Assembly (NCBI GenBank): GCA_025548565.1
Contig: JAJLPB010000006.1
Coordinates: 186,001-250,000, forward strand
Source of the DNA: Rugamonas sp. A1-17
Lineage (GTDB): Bacteria; Pseudomonadota; Gammaproteobacteria; Burkholderiales; Burkholderiaceae_D
Length of the DNA stretch: 64,000 nt
Reading direction: 5' to 3'
Position 1 is the first letter of the stretch. Each line of letters opens with the position of its first letter. A program made the translations under genes and the position numbers. The notes under the pieces are model-generated. The model had not been told where the DNA came from, did no database searches, and saw only the letters and a list, made by a program, of their open reading frames with translations. Below are positions 27,725 to 37,500 of the stretch, one piece after another.

Positions 27725-29026
27725 TCAGCGGCGCCGGCGCCACACCGTGTCCATCAGGGGCTTGACGCTGAAGCCGTGTACAAGTATCGACAGCATGACG
27801 ACGAACAGGGCAAACTGCGTGAGCCGGGTCGCCAGTTCCGGCGGCAGGCCGGCTTCGATGGCGAACATCAGATAGTAGATGGAGCCGATGCCGCGCACGC
27901 CGAACCAGCCCGTCATGGCGCGCATGCGCAGGCTGGTATCGCTGCCGGCCAGGCCGGCGAACACGCTCAGCGGACGGGCGATCACGAACAGGAACATGGC
28001 CGTCCACACGGCATCCCATTGCATGCTCTCCAGCGAGATCATGCCGCCCAACAGCAGCACCAGCGTGAGTTCGGACAGCCGCTCCAGGTGTTCCTTGAAT
28101 ACCAGCGCTTCGGTACTGACGGTGAGCGGCGCTTCGTGCGTTTCGCTGTTCCTGGCCGATTCGGATTTGGCTGTGTCCGGCTCCATCAAGCCGTGACGGT
28201 CCTTAGGTGCGCCGGCCAGCACCAGCTCGGACTGCCGCAGCGCGACGGCGGCGATGAACACCGCAAGGAAGCCCGAGGCCTTGAGCAGCGTCGCCAGCGC
28301 GTACACGACGGCAATCACGCCGAGGCCCACCAGGTCGTCCATGATTTCGTGCTTGGGATCGCTGCCGCGCAATCGCCAGCTCAACCGCGCCACCGACGCG
28401 CCGGCCGCTACGCCGACCAAGGCCGCGCCAGTGGTCGCCCACAGCACGTCGATCAGCAGCCAGCGCAGGTGATGCGTGTCCGTATCGGTCACCGAGAGCA
28501 TGCCAAGGCCGAGCATGACGAAAGGATAGGCGCTGCCGTCGTTCATGCCGGCTTCGCAGGTGAGGGTGAAGCGCAGCTGGTCCTTGTCGCCCGCGTGGCG
28601 CACCTGGACGTCGGTGGCCAGCACCGGATCGGTGGGGGCCAGGATGCCGCCCAGCAGAACTGCGGCGCCCGCCGGCAGCTGTAGCACGTAGTAGCCGAAC
28701 AGCGCCACCAGCCCCACCGTCAACGACATCGACAGCCAGGCCAGCCGCAGCGGCGCATCCCAGCGCTGACGCTTGAACGGCACCGGCATCTTGATGCCTG
28801 CCGAGAACAGAGATATCAGCAGGGCAATCTCGGTCAGCACTTCCAGCAGGGCAGACTGCAGCTTGGGATCGAAGCCGAAGATGTTGAGCAAGGTCGGCCC
28901 CATCAGGATGCCGGCGCCAAGATAGACGATGGCGGAGGTGAAAGGCGACTTCGAGATCGTGGTGGCCGCCAGCCCGCGCGCCAGCATCAGGCTGCCGACC
29001 AGCAGAAACCATAGAGTGGTGTTCAC
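27725..29026 (-). CDS. CPA-type cation:proton antiporter
   Basis: The 433-residue polytopic membrane protein has about 12 hydrophobic segments. It carries the CPA1/NhaP hallmarks: a GILAPTDPVLATDVQV motif and the FTLTCEAGMNDGSAYPFV segment with its charged D in the transport core. The C-terminal half includes a WFGVRGIGSIYYLMFAIEAG stretch. It should exchange Na+ or K+ for H+ at the inner membrane. The start is GTG at 29026 with GAAGGAGA upstream. It stands alone, downstream of a separate permease gene. Confidence 0.9.
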   Translation of the reverse strand: MNTTLWFLLVGSLMLARGLAATTISKSPFTSAIVYLGAGILMGPTLLNIFGFDPKLQSALLEVLTEIALLISLFSAGIKMPVPFKRQRWDAPLRLAWLSMSLTVGLVALFGYYVLQLPAGAAVLLGGILAPTDPVLATDVQVRHAGDKDQLRFTLTCEAGMNDGSAYPFVMLGLGMLSVTDTDTHHLRWLLIDVLWATTGAALVGVAAGASVARLSWRLRGSDPKHEIMDDLVGLGVIAVVYALATLLKASGFLAVFIAAVALRQSELVLAGAPKDRHGLMEPDTAKSESARNSETHEAPLTVSTEALVFKEHLERLSELTLVLLLGGMISLESMQWDAVWTAMFLFVIARPLSVFAGLAGSDTSLRMRAMTGWFGVRGIGSIYYLMFAIEAGLPPELATRLTQFALFVVMLSILVHGFSVKPLMDTVWRRRR

Positions 29027-29127
29027 ACGCTCTCCTTCGCAGTGACGAGTCAGATGCTAGGTGAGTTTGGCGTTTCGGTCTGTGGGATAGGGCACGGTGC
29101 GCGTGGCAACGGCAGAGGGACGGGACG

Positions 29128-29150
29128 CCGGCGAGGCAAGGCCTCGCCGG
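29128..29150 (-). terminator. 10-bp perfect GC hairpin after the permease gene
   Basis: The arms CCGGCGAGGC (29128-29137) and GCCTCGCCGG (29141-29150) flank a three-base loop. The hairpin lies 14 bases beyond the stop of the amino-acid permease read on the minus strand. There is no T tract after it, so it would be an atypical or Rho-assisted terminator. Confidence 0.45.
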
Positions 29151-29163
29151 GCAAACAGCGGTG

Positions 29164-30552
29164 TTAGTTCAGTACGGAACGCGAACGGGCGTAGCCGAAG
29201 TAGATGGCCAGGCCGACCACCAGCCAGATCACGAAAGCGACCCAGGTGAACCAGCTCAGGTAGGTCATCAGCATGACGCAGAAGATCACGGCCAGCGCCG
29301 GAATCACCGGCACGCCCGGGCAGCGGAAGGCGCGCTTCAGGTCGGGACGCTTCTTGCGCATGATGATCACGGCGATCGACACCAGACTGAAGGCGGCCAG
29401 CGTGCCGATGTTGATCAGCTCGGTCAGCACGTTCAGCGGCACCACGGCGGCGATCAGGCCGAACACGATGCCGACCAGCCAGGTGGCGAAGAACGGTGTG
29501 TGGAAGCGTGGATGCACGGTCGACAGACGCTTCGGCAGCAGGCCGTCGCGCGACATGGCGAAGATGATGCGGGTCTGGCCGTAGGCCATCACCAGGATCA
29601 CGGTGGTCATGCCCAGGATCGCGCCGAGGTCGACGAAGCCGGCGAACCAGTTTTCACCGGCGTGTTTCAGCGCCAGCGATACCGGATGGTCGATGCCCAG
29701 GTACTGCTGGTAGGGCACGATGCCGGTCATGATGGCCGAGACCACCACATACAGCACGGTACAGGCGGCCAGCGAGCCGATGATGCCGATCGGCAGGTCG
29801 CGCTCGGGACGCTTGACTTCCTCGGCGGCCGAGGTCACCGCGTCGAAGCCGATGAAGGCGAAGAACACCAGCGCCGCGGCGCTCAGCATGCCGTTGTAGC
29901 CAAACGGCATAAACGGTTTCCAATTGGCAGGCTCGACGTGGCGCGCGCCGACGACGATGAACAGCAGCACCACGCCGACCTTGATGGCGACCATGACGTT
30001 GTTCAGGCGGGCCGATTCGCGCACGCCCCAGCTCAGCATCGCGGTCAGCACCAGCATGATGCACAGCGCGGGCAGGTTGATCAGCGTATGCACGCCGGGG
30101 ATCGCGCCGGGCGCGGCCGTGAGTGCGACTGGCAGGTGGATGCCGAAGCCGGAGATCAGCGACTGGAAGTAGCCGGACCAGCCGACCGACACGGCCGAGG
30201 TGGCCAGGCCGTATTCCAGCAGCAAGTCCCAGCCTATCATCCAGGCGGCCAGTTCGCCCAGGGTCGCGTAGGTGTAGGTGTAGATGGAGCCGGCCACGGG
30301 CACGGTGGAGGCGAATTCGGCGTAGCAAAGCGCGGCAAAGCCGCAGGCGATGGCGGCGACCACGAAGGACAGCGTCAGCGCCGGGCCGGCCGTGACGGCG
30401 CCGGTGCCCGTCAGAACGAAAATACCGGTGCCGACAATGGCGCCGATGCCCATGAGAATGAGGTCGAAGGGACCGAGTACTTTCGCCAGGCCGCCGGGTT
30501 TGCGGCTGTTGGCGATCATATCGTCCAGGTTCTTGGTGCGAAATAGGCTCAA
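29164..30552 (-). CDS. APC-superfamily amino acid permease (cationic amino acid/APA type)
   Basis: The 462-residue protein has about 12 membrane spans. It has the APC signature at the first span (LMGIGAIVGTGIFVLTGTGA) and the CYAEFASTVPVAGSIYTYTY segment of the cationic amino-acid transporter/YfnA branch, plus the FFAFIGFDAVTSAAEEVKRP motif. It probably imports an amino acid by proton symport or exchange. The specific substrate is not visible. It is transcribed alone, 105 bases upstream of the cdaR stop on the same strand, so a separate promoter is likely. Confidence 0.9.
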   Translation of the reverse strand: MSLFRTKNLDDMIANSRKPGGLAKVLGPFDLILMGIGAIVGTGIFVLTGTGAVTAGPALTLSFVVAAIACGFAALCYAEFASTVPVAGSIYTYTYATLGELAAWMIGWDLLLEYGLATSAVSVGWSGYFQSLISGFGIHLPVALTAAPGAIPGVHTLINLPALCIMLVLTAMLSWGVRESARLNNVMVAIKVGVVLLFIVVGARHVEPANWKPFMPFGYNGMLSAAALVFFAFIGFDAVTSAAEEVKRPERDLPIGIIGSLAACTVLYVVVSAIMTGIVPYQQYLGIDHPVSLALKHAGENWFAGFVDLGAILGMTTVILVMAYGQTRIIFAMSRDGLLPKRLSTVHPRFHTPFFATWLVGIVFGLIAAVVPLNVLTELINIGTLAAFSLVSIAVIIMRKKRPDLKRAFRCPGVPVIPALAVIFCVMLMTYLSWFTWVAFVIWLVVGLAIYFGYARSRSVLN

Positions 30553-30657
30553 AATGGCTCCAGTTTTATTGTGGTTATCTTCGTACCCGAGCCTGTGCCT
30601 TGTGGGCGCCCGGGCGACGGCAAATAATACAGTAACTTTCCGGCTCTGCCGAGAGAG

Positions 30658-31806
30658 TTAAGTAGTTAATAACGAAGAGATATACAGCAGGAGCCTATCC
30701 TCCAATTTTCCCAAGTCCAGGCCGGTGATCTCGCCGATGCGGCGCAGCCGGTAATCCAGCGTGTTGCGGTGGATGTGCAATGCCTCGGCGGTGGCTGCCG
30801 GATGACCGTCGTGTTCAAACCACACGTTGAGCGTGCGCTGCAGCAGTTCCTTGTTTTTGTCCTGTGCCTTCAGCCGGGCGATGGGCAGGCTCAGCTGCTC
30901 CGCCTCCCAGCCCGATCCCAGGCCCGACAGCAGCACCGGCAGGGTTTGCTCGTAATAGCTGAAGCGCGACCGGCGCGGATGGCGGGCGCGGCCGATGCGG
31001 GCCGCGGTCAACGCGCTTTGATAGGAAACCGCCACGCCGGCCATGCCGGACCGGGCGATGCCCATCGTCAGCGTGTGCGGTTGCTGGCATTCCTCGCGCA
31101 GGATGGCGGCCAGCGCTTGCAACTGGCGCTGCGGCCAGTGGGCGTCGTGCGCGGGCGGGGCGTCGTAGAAGTCCAGCAGCACCAGCTGGTGGGCGCTGGC
31201 CGATGCGGTGAGCGCGGACGGCTGCCGGGCCAGCATGCGCAGCTGCAGGCGCTGCAGCTCACTGAGGGCCTGGTCGGTGCCGGCCGTCTTGTCGTCCAGT
31301 TCCAGCAGGAACACCAAATGGCTGCGCTCGAAGTTGACGCCCAGCCGGCGCGCCCAGGCGGCCAGGTCAGCCCCCATGGCCGCTTCGTAGCGGATCAGGT
31401 TGAGCACGAAGGCTTCGCGATAGCGCGAGTCGCGCTGCAGTTCGCCGGCCAGGTGGGCTTGTTCCAGGATCATCTCCGCCGTCAAGCGCACCAGTTCGCC
31501 GAACTGGCGCACCTGGGCCGGCACGCCGCTCAGGCCCACGGCCCCGCAGACCTGGCCGTTGACCGTCAGCGGCAGGTTGATGCCGGGCTGGGCGCCGTGC
31601 ATATTGCGGGCGCTGGCGCTGTCGATCTCCACCGTTAGTCGCTTGGCCAGGGCCAGCATGGCGCCGGCGTGCAGCTCGCCGATGCGCGCGGGATTGCCGC
31701 TGGCGAGGATGGTGCCGTTGGCGTCCATCACGTTGACGTTGTACGGGATGATCTTCATCGTCCGGCTGACGATGTCCTGGGCCAGCTCGGTGCTCAGTAT
31801 GTACAT
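30658..31806 (-). CDS. cdaR: sugar diacid/glycerate-responsive regulator CdaR
   Basis: The 382-residue regulator has an N-terminal diacid-recognition domain (about 1-135, starting MYILSTELAQDIVSRTMKII, with GELHAGAMLALAKRLTVEI) and a middle GGDEF-like region. The C-terminal PucR-type helix-turn-helix is at about 325-380 (TAEALHIHRNTLDYRLRRIG). In Enterobacteria CdaR activates glucarate/galactarate and glycerate genes. Here it diverges from an MFS transporter and glycerate kinase, which are its likely targets. Three similar motifs lie in the shared 199-base promoter region. Confidence 0.92.
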   Translation of the reverse strand: MYILSTELAQDIVSRTMKIIPYNVNVMDANGTILASGNPARIGELHAGAMLALAKRLTVEIDSASARNMHGAQPGINLPLTVNGQVCGAVGLSGVPAQVRQFGELVRLTAEMILEQAHLAGELQRDSRYREAFVLNLIRYEAAMGADLAAWARRLGVNFERSHLVFLLELDDKTAGTDQALSELQRLQLRMLARQPSALTASASAHQLVLLDFYDAPPAHDAHWPQRQLQALAAILREECQQPHTLTMGIARSGMAGVAVSYQSALTAARIGRARHPRRSRFSYYEQTLPVLLSGLGSGWEAEQLSLPIARLKAQDKNKELLQRTLNVWFEHDGHPAATAEALHIHRNTLDYRLRRIGEITGLDLGKLEDRLLLYISSLLTT

Positions 31807-31826
31807 GGGCGTTTCTCCTTGCCGTC

Positions 31827-31939
31827 ATTGTGCCAAATAACAAGGAATTCGGGTAAATGCCGGCCTGGCTGGGGTGTTTATTGTGCATATGCCCAATAAG
31901 GTGCCGGGATCCGGCTGAATTATGGTGCATTTGGCCGAT
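31827..31939. promoter_or_regulatory. three putative CdaR operator motifs in the cdaR/transporter promoter region
   Basis: The central site (31878-31899) is a 22-base near-perfect palindrome with TTATTG and CAATAA arms around GCATATGC; one mirrored base pair breaks the symmetry. Related copies lie at 31920-31939 (TTATGGTGCATTTGGCCGAT) and, less complete, at 31827-31840 (ATTGTGCCAAATAA). All lie between the divergent cdaR and MFS genes. That they bind CdaR is inferred from location and repetition. Confidence 0.6.
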
Positions 31940-32005
31940 GTTTTTCCGGGATGGATTCCAGATAATCATCTGCACAGACCACCTATAAAAACCAAGGAGA
32001 CCCAC

Positions 32006-33328
32006 ATGAACACCACGACCACCGCCACCCCGTGGCCGGCGGCGTCCGTCCTGGACGGCGCTTACAAGAAGGCCGGCTGGCACCTGATACCGTTCATCTT
32101 CATCTGCTACTTCTTCAACTACCTGGACCGCGTCAACGTCGGCTTCGCCAAGCTGGAGATGCTGGACGCCCTCCATTTGAGCAATACTGTTTACGGATTA
32201 GGCGCGGGCATCTTCTTCATCGGCTATGTGCTCAGCGGCGTGCCGAGCAACCTGGTACTCCACAAAATCGGCGCCCGCCGCTGGATCGCGACGATGATGG
32301 TGGCATGGGGCGGCCTGTCGGCCTGCATGCTGTTCGTCCACGATCCGGCCTCGTTCTACGTGCTGCGCTTCTTCACCGGCGTGGCCGAGGCAGGTTTCTT
32401 CCCTGGCATGGTGCTGTACTTCACGCACTGGTTCCCGGCGCAGAAGCGCGGCCAGGTGATGGCCCTGTTCATGTCGGCGATCCCGATCTCCGGCCTGGTC
32501 GGCGGTCCGCTGTCGGGCTGGATGCTGCAGCACTTCTCGGCCGGACAGGCCGGCATGGCGGGCTGGCAGTGGCTGTTCCTGCTGCAAGGCTTGCCGACCG
32601 TGATCCTCGGCGTGGCCGTGTACTTCTACCTGAACGACGGCATCGCCCAGGCCAAGTGGCTCAGCGCGGATGAAAAGGCCGCCATGCAGGCGGCGCTGGC
32701 GGGCGACGAGCAACAACGCCAGGCCAACAGCGACGCCGGCCAGACCTTCTCGTCCGTGGTCCGCAATGGCAATGTGTGGATGCTGGGCGTGATCTACTTC
32801 TGCATCCAGATGGGCGTGTATGCGATCAACTTCTGGCTGCCGTCCATCATCAAGTCGCTGGGCTACCAGAGCGCGGTGACGGTCGGCTGGCTGAGCGCGA
32901 TTCCCTATCTGTGCGCCGCCTTCTTCATGGTGTGGGCCGGCCGTTCGGCGGACCAGCGCCGCGAGCGCCGCCTGCACGTGTCGCTGCCGATGCTGATGGG
33001 CCTGACCGGGCTGATGATGGCGGCCAACTTCTCCAGCAATCCGCTGATCGTGATGGTGGGCCTGAGCATGGCGACCATGGGCGCGCTGGCCGCGCTGGCG
33101 ATGTTCTGGTCGCTGCCGTCGGCCTTCCTCGGCAGCGCGGCGGCGGCGGGCGGGCTGGCGTTGATCAACTCGCTGGGCCAGATCGCCGGCTTCGTCAGCC
33201 CCTTCCTGGTCGGGTGGATCAAGGACGCGACCCAGAGCACCGATGCGGCGCTGTATATTTTGTCCAGCGTGCTGCTGCTTGGTGCGATACTGGTGCTGCG
33301 CGTCCCCGCCAAACTGGTCAACCGTTGA
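32006..33328 (+). CDS. MFS transporter, anion:cation symporter (ACS) family
   Basis: The 440-residue protein has 12 predicted spans and the ACS family motifs: an FFNYLDRVNVGFAKLEM first span, GIFFIGYVLSGVPSNLVLHK in the second, and the RFFTGVAEAGFFPGMVLYFT region. The family carries hexuronates, glucarate, galactonate and related acids. Its place between cdaR and glycerate kinase points to glycerate, glucarate or a similar acid. ATG at 32006 follows AAGGAG at 31994-31999; the longer frame upstream has no ribosome-binding site. The glycerate kinase gene starts 12 bases after its stop. Confidence 0.92.
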   Translation: MNTTTTATPWPAASVLDGAYKKAGWHLIPFIFICYFFNYLDRVNVGFAKLEMLDALHLSNTVYGLGAGIFFIGYVLSGVPSNLVLHKIGARRWIATMMVAWGGLSACMLFVHDPASFYVLRFFTGVAEAGFFPGMVLYFTHWFPAQKRGQVMALFMSAIPISGLVGGPLSGWMLQHFSAGQAGMAGWQWLFLLQGLPTVILGVAVYFYLNDGIAQAKWLSADEKAAMQAALAGDEQQRQANSDAGQTFSSVVRNGNVWMLGVIYFCIQMGVYAINFWLPSIIKSLGYQSAVTVGWLSAIPYLCAAFFMVWAGRSADQRRERRLHVSLPMLMGLTGLMMAANFSSNPLIVMVGLSMATMGALAALAMFWSLPSAFLGSAAAAGGLALINSLGQIAGFVSPFLVGWIKDATQSTDAALYILSSVLLLGAILVLRVPAKLVNR

Positions 33329-33340
33329 TAGAGTAACTTG

Positions 33341-34480
33341 ATGAAAATAGTCATTGCGCCCGATTCGTTCAAGGAGAGCCTGACCGCGATGGCGGTCGCC
33401 AACGAGATCGAGGCCGGCTTCCGCGAGTTCTTTCCGGACGCAGAGTACGTCAAGCTGCCGGTGGCCGACGGCGGCGAGGGCACGGTGCAGGCGATGATCG
33501 ATGCCAGCGGCGGCCGGCGCGTGGCATTGCGGGTGTCCGGTCCGCTGGGCGAGCCGGTGGACGCGTTCTACGGGCTGATGGGCGATGGCGCCACGGCCGT
33601 GATTGAAATGGCCGCCGCCAGCGGCCTGGAACTGGTGCCGCCGGCGCAGCGCGATCCGCTGTGCACCAGCAGCCGCGGCACAGGCGAGTTGATCCGCGAT
33701 GCGCTCGACGCCGGCGCGCGCCGCTTCGTGCTGGGCGTGGGCGGCAGCGCCACCAACGACGGCGGCGCCGGCATGGTGCAGGCGCTGGGCGGACGCTTGC
33801 TGGACGAGGCCGGCCGTGAGCTGCCACCCGGCGGCGGCGCGCTGGACCGCCTGCGCCATATCGACCTGTCCGGGCTGGATACGCGTATCAAGCACAGCGT
33901 GTTCGACATCGCCTGCGATGTCAGCAATCCGCTGGTGGGGCCGCAGGGCGCCTCGCATATCTTCGGCCCGCAGAAGGGCGCGACTCCGGCGATGGTCGAG
34001 CAATTGGACGCCAACCTGCGCCATTACGCCGAGGTCATCGTCCGCGAACTGGGCCATCAGGTGGCCGACGTGCCGGGCGCCGGCGCGGGCGGCGGCATCG
34101 GCGCGGCGATGCTGGTGTTCCTGGGCGGGCGCCTGCGGCCCGGCAGCGAGATCGTGACGGCGGCGGTCGGCCTGGACGCGGCCGTGGCCGACGCCGACCT
34201 GGTCATCACCGGCGAAGGCCGTATCGACAGCCAGTCCATCCACGGCAAGACGCCGATCGGCGTGGCCCGCGTGGCCCAACGGCACGGCAAGCCGGTGATC
34301 GCGATTGCCGGCAGCCTGGCGCCGGGGGCGGCCATCGTGCACCAGCACGGCATACAGGCCGTGTTCGGCGCGGTCAGCCGGCCCTGCACGGTCGAGCAGG
34401 CGCTGGCCGAGGCGGCGGGCAATGTGCGCAGCGCCGCCCGCAATATCGCGGCCGTTCTCAGCCTGGGCGCCCGGATATAG
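33341..34480 (+). CDS. glxK: glycerate kinase (GlxK/GarK family)
   Basis: The 379-residue product opens MKIVIAPDSFKESLTA, the family signature. It has the GGSATNDGGAGMVQALGGRL segment and the DLVITGEGRIDSQSIHGKTP motif typical of type I glycerate kinases. It phosphorylates D-glycerate, feeding products of glucarate, galactarate or glyoxylate breakdown into glycolysis. It directly follows the ACS transporter and is presumably under CdaR control. No diacid dehydratase, aldolase or tartronate semialdehyde reductase is present, so the upstream steps lie elsewhere or the substrate is glycerate itself. Confidence 0.93.
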   Translation: MKIVIAPDSFKESLTAMAVANEIEAGFREFFPDAEYVKLPVADGGEGTVQAMIDASGGRRVALRVSGPLGEPVDAFYGLMGDGATAVIEMAAASGLELVPPAQRDPLCTSSRGTGELIRDALDAGARRFVLGVGGSATNDGGAGMVQALGGRLLDEAGRELPPGGGALDRLRHIDLSGLDTRIKHSVFDIACDVSNPLVGPQGASHIFGPQKGATPAMVEQLDANLRHYAEVIVRELGHQVADVPGAGAGGGIGAAMLVFLGGRLRPGSEIVTAAVGLDAAVADADLVITGEGRIDSQSIHGKTPIGVARVAQRHGKPVIAIAGSLAPGAAIVHQHGIQAVFGAVSRPCTVEQALAEAAGNVRSAARNIAAVLSLGARI

Positions 34481-34535
34481 TTGCCCACGCTCATCTGTGC
34501 TAGAGTCGTTCTCGTGTCAGTCACCAACGTCGAGA

Positions 34536-37500
34536 ATGAAGCCAGCAGCCCAAAGTCCTTTGCCATCGCTCCGCTCGCAAATCTACACGCTGGTCTGGGC
34601 GTGTGCTTTGCCGGCGGTGGTGGGCATCGGGTTGCTGGCCCATCACTTCTACGAGCGCGAACGCACGCAGATCCAGCAGGAGTCGCTGATCACCGCGCGG
34701 GCGCTGATCCAGGCGGTCGACCGCGATCTCAACACCGGCATGACCGTGGCGCTGGCGCTGGCCAATTCGCCCAGCCTCGACAACGGCGACCTGGCGGCCT
34801 TCCACGCCCAGGCCAGCAAGGCGCTGCGTCCCGAATTCCCCGGATTTAACTTCGTCCTGAGCGACCGCGAATCGGTCCAGTTGCTCAACACGGTGCGTCC
34901 GTTCGGCCAGATTACGCCCGATCCTGGCAGCCTGGAACGGACAAGAAAGGTATTCGATACCGGCCGGACCGTGATCTCCGACGTCTTCATCGGCGGCGTG
35001 CTCAAACGGCCGCTGGTCGCGGTGCACGTGCCGGTGGTCAGGGAGGGCAAGGTGATCTACTGCCTGTCGGTCGCCTTCGTGCCCGAGCGCCTGGGCATGA
35101 TACTGAAGGAACAGCGCCTGCCCGCCGGCCGGGTGGCTGGCATTTTCGATTCGCGCGGCGTGATCGTGGCGCGCACGCGCGACCCGGAGAAATTTGTCGG
35201 CCAGCCCGGTTCCCCTCCGCTCGTGGCCAGCATGGCCGGCGGCGGCGAAGCGGCCATCGAGTCGGTTACGTTGGACGGTACGCCGGTGTATTCGATGTAC
35301 AGCCATTCCAAGGCGTCCGGCTGGGCGGTGTCGATCGGCGTGCCGCGCAGCGAGGTGCTGTCGGAGATGGTCGCGTCGATCCGCTGGATCGTGCTGTTCG
35401 TGGCCGCGCTGCTTGGCTTGGGCGTCGCCGCCGCATGGTACCTGGCGCGCCGCATCGACGGTTCGGTGAGCGCGTTGGCGTACGCGGCCAGCGCGCTGGG
35501 CAAAAACGGCGATATGGGCCTGGACCAGGTGCGGCCGGCGTTCCGCGAAGCCGATGACGCCATCCGCACCTTGCAGTCGGTGGAGTCGGAGCTCCACCAG
35601 TACCGGCATCGGCTTGAAAGCGTGATCGAAGAGCGCACCTTGCAGCTTCAGTCGGCGCAGCGGGAGGCTATCGACAAGGAGCTGCGCACCCGCACCGTGA
35701 TGGACAACGTTGGCGACGGCATCGTCACCATCAACGCGGACGGCGTCATCGAATCGTTCAACCGCGCGGCCTGCGGCATTTTCGGCTACACGCCGGACGA
35801 AGCGATAGGCGCCAACATTACGAGCCTGATGCCCGAGTCCATACGTGGCGTACACCAGGCGGGCATGGCGCGCTATTTCGCCGGCGGCGCCCCCACGGTG
35901 GTGGGCAGGAACAGCGTCGAGTTGCGGGGACTGCGTAAGGACGGCACCACGTTTGCGCTGGAGCTGTCGATACGGGCGTTGTTCGTGGAAGGCCATCATC
36001 TGTTTGTCGGCATTGTGCGCGATGTCACGGAGCGCAAGCGGGCGGAGAAGGAGTTGCGGCTGGCGATGGAGCAGGTGCAGGTCGCCAGCGCGGCCAAGGA
36101 TGTCTTCGTGGCGAACATGAGCCATGAACTGCGCACGCCGATGAATGCGGTGCTGGGCATGGCGCACCTGCTCAGCACCACCGGCTTGTCGCCGGAACAG
36201 GCCCGCTATCTGGAGATGATACGGGGATCGGGTCAGACGCTGCTCGGCATCCTGAACGACATCCTCGATTTTTCCAAGATCGGAGCGGGGAAGATCGAAG
36301 TGCATCCGGTGCGCTTCCAGCTGGACGAGGTGCTGCATTCGGTGGCCAGCATCATGAGCGTTTCGGTCGGCGAACGCAACCTGGAGCTGTGCGTGGGCGT
36401 GGAGCCGGACGTGCCGCGCGCGCTGATCGGCGATGCGCTGCGGCTCCAGCAGATCCTGGTCAACCTGACCGGCAACGCGATCAAGTTCACCGAGCATGGC
36501 GAAGTGTCGCTGCTGGTGGAGCGCGGGGACGACGAGGGCACGCTGCGCTTTACGGTGTGCGACACCGGCATCGGCATGAGCGGCGAACAGCTGGGGCGCT
36601 TGTTCTCGCCGTTCACGCAGGCCGACCTGTCCACCACGCGCCGTTTCGGCGGCACCGGCCTGGGGCTGACTATCTCCAAGGACTTGATCGAGCTGCTGGG
36701 CGGCTCCATCGAAGTAAGCAGCACGGCCGGGGAGGGCAGCGCCTTCTCCTTTACGCTGCCGTTGAAGCAGGCCGGTGATGTCCCGGCCGCGCAGCCCGGC
36801 CAGCGCAGGCACCTGCTGGTGGTGGACGACAATCCCACCAGCCGTGCCTTCCTGTCCAAGGCGATCCAGGGCTGGGACTGGACTTTCGATGTCGCGGCCT
36901 CGGGTCCGGAAGCGCTGGCGCTGATACGCTCAGGTCATGTCTACGATGCGGCGCTGGTCGACTGGCAGATGCCGGGCATGGACGGTCCGGAGGTCATGCG
37001 TGCGGTGCGCGAGGAATCCGGCAAGCCTGTCATCTGCATGGTCAATGCCTACGGTCGCAGCAAGCTGGTACAGGACATGGCTGGCGCAGGCGCACCGGTA
37101 TTCCTGACCAAGCCGGTCACCTCTTCCAGCCTCCACGATGCGGTGCGGACCGCGCTGGCGCACAGCGATGCCGATACCGCCGGCGACCCAGTCGCAGACG
37201 ACCAGCAGATGCTGCGCGGCGCGCGCATACTGCTGGTGGAGGACAATCCGATCAATCAGCAAGTGGCGAAGGGCATACTGGAACAGGTGGAGGCAGTGGT
37301 GACGGTGGCGGAAAACGGCGAGCAGTCGCTCGCGCTGCTGCGCGGCGGCCTGCAATGCGACCTGGTGTTGATGGACGTGCAGATGCCGGTGATGGACGGC
37401 TACACCGCGACCCGCGCGATACGCGACGAGCTGCGCTTGACGATGCCGGTGATTGCGATGACGGCCGGCGTGATGGAGTCCGAGCGTGAGCAGTGCATCG

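Noticed and set aside
32198-34348. A 716-codon minus-strand frame opposite the MFS transporter and glycerate kinase
   Set aside because: It spans two well-supported genes on the other strand and reads as His/Gln/Arg-rich noise.
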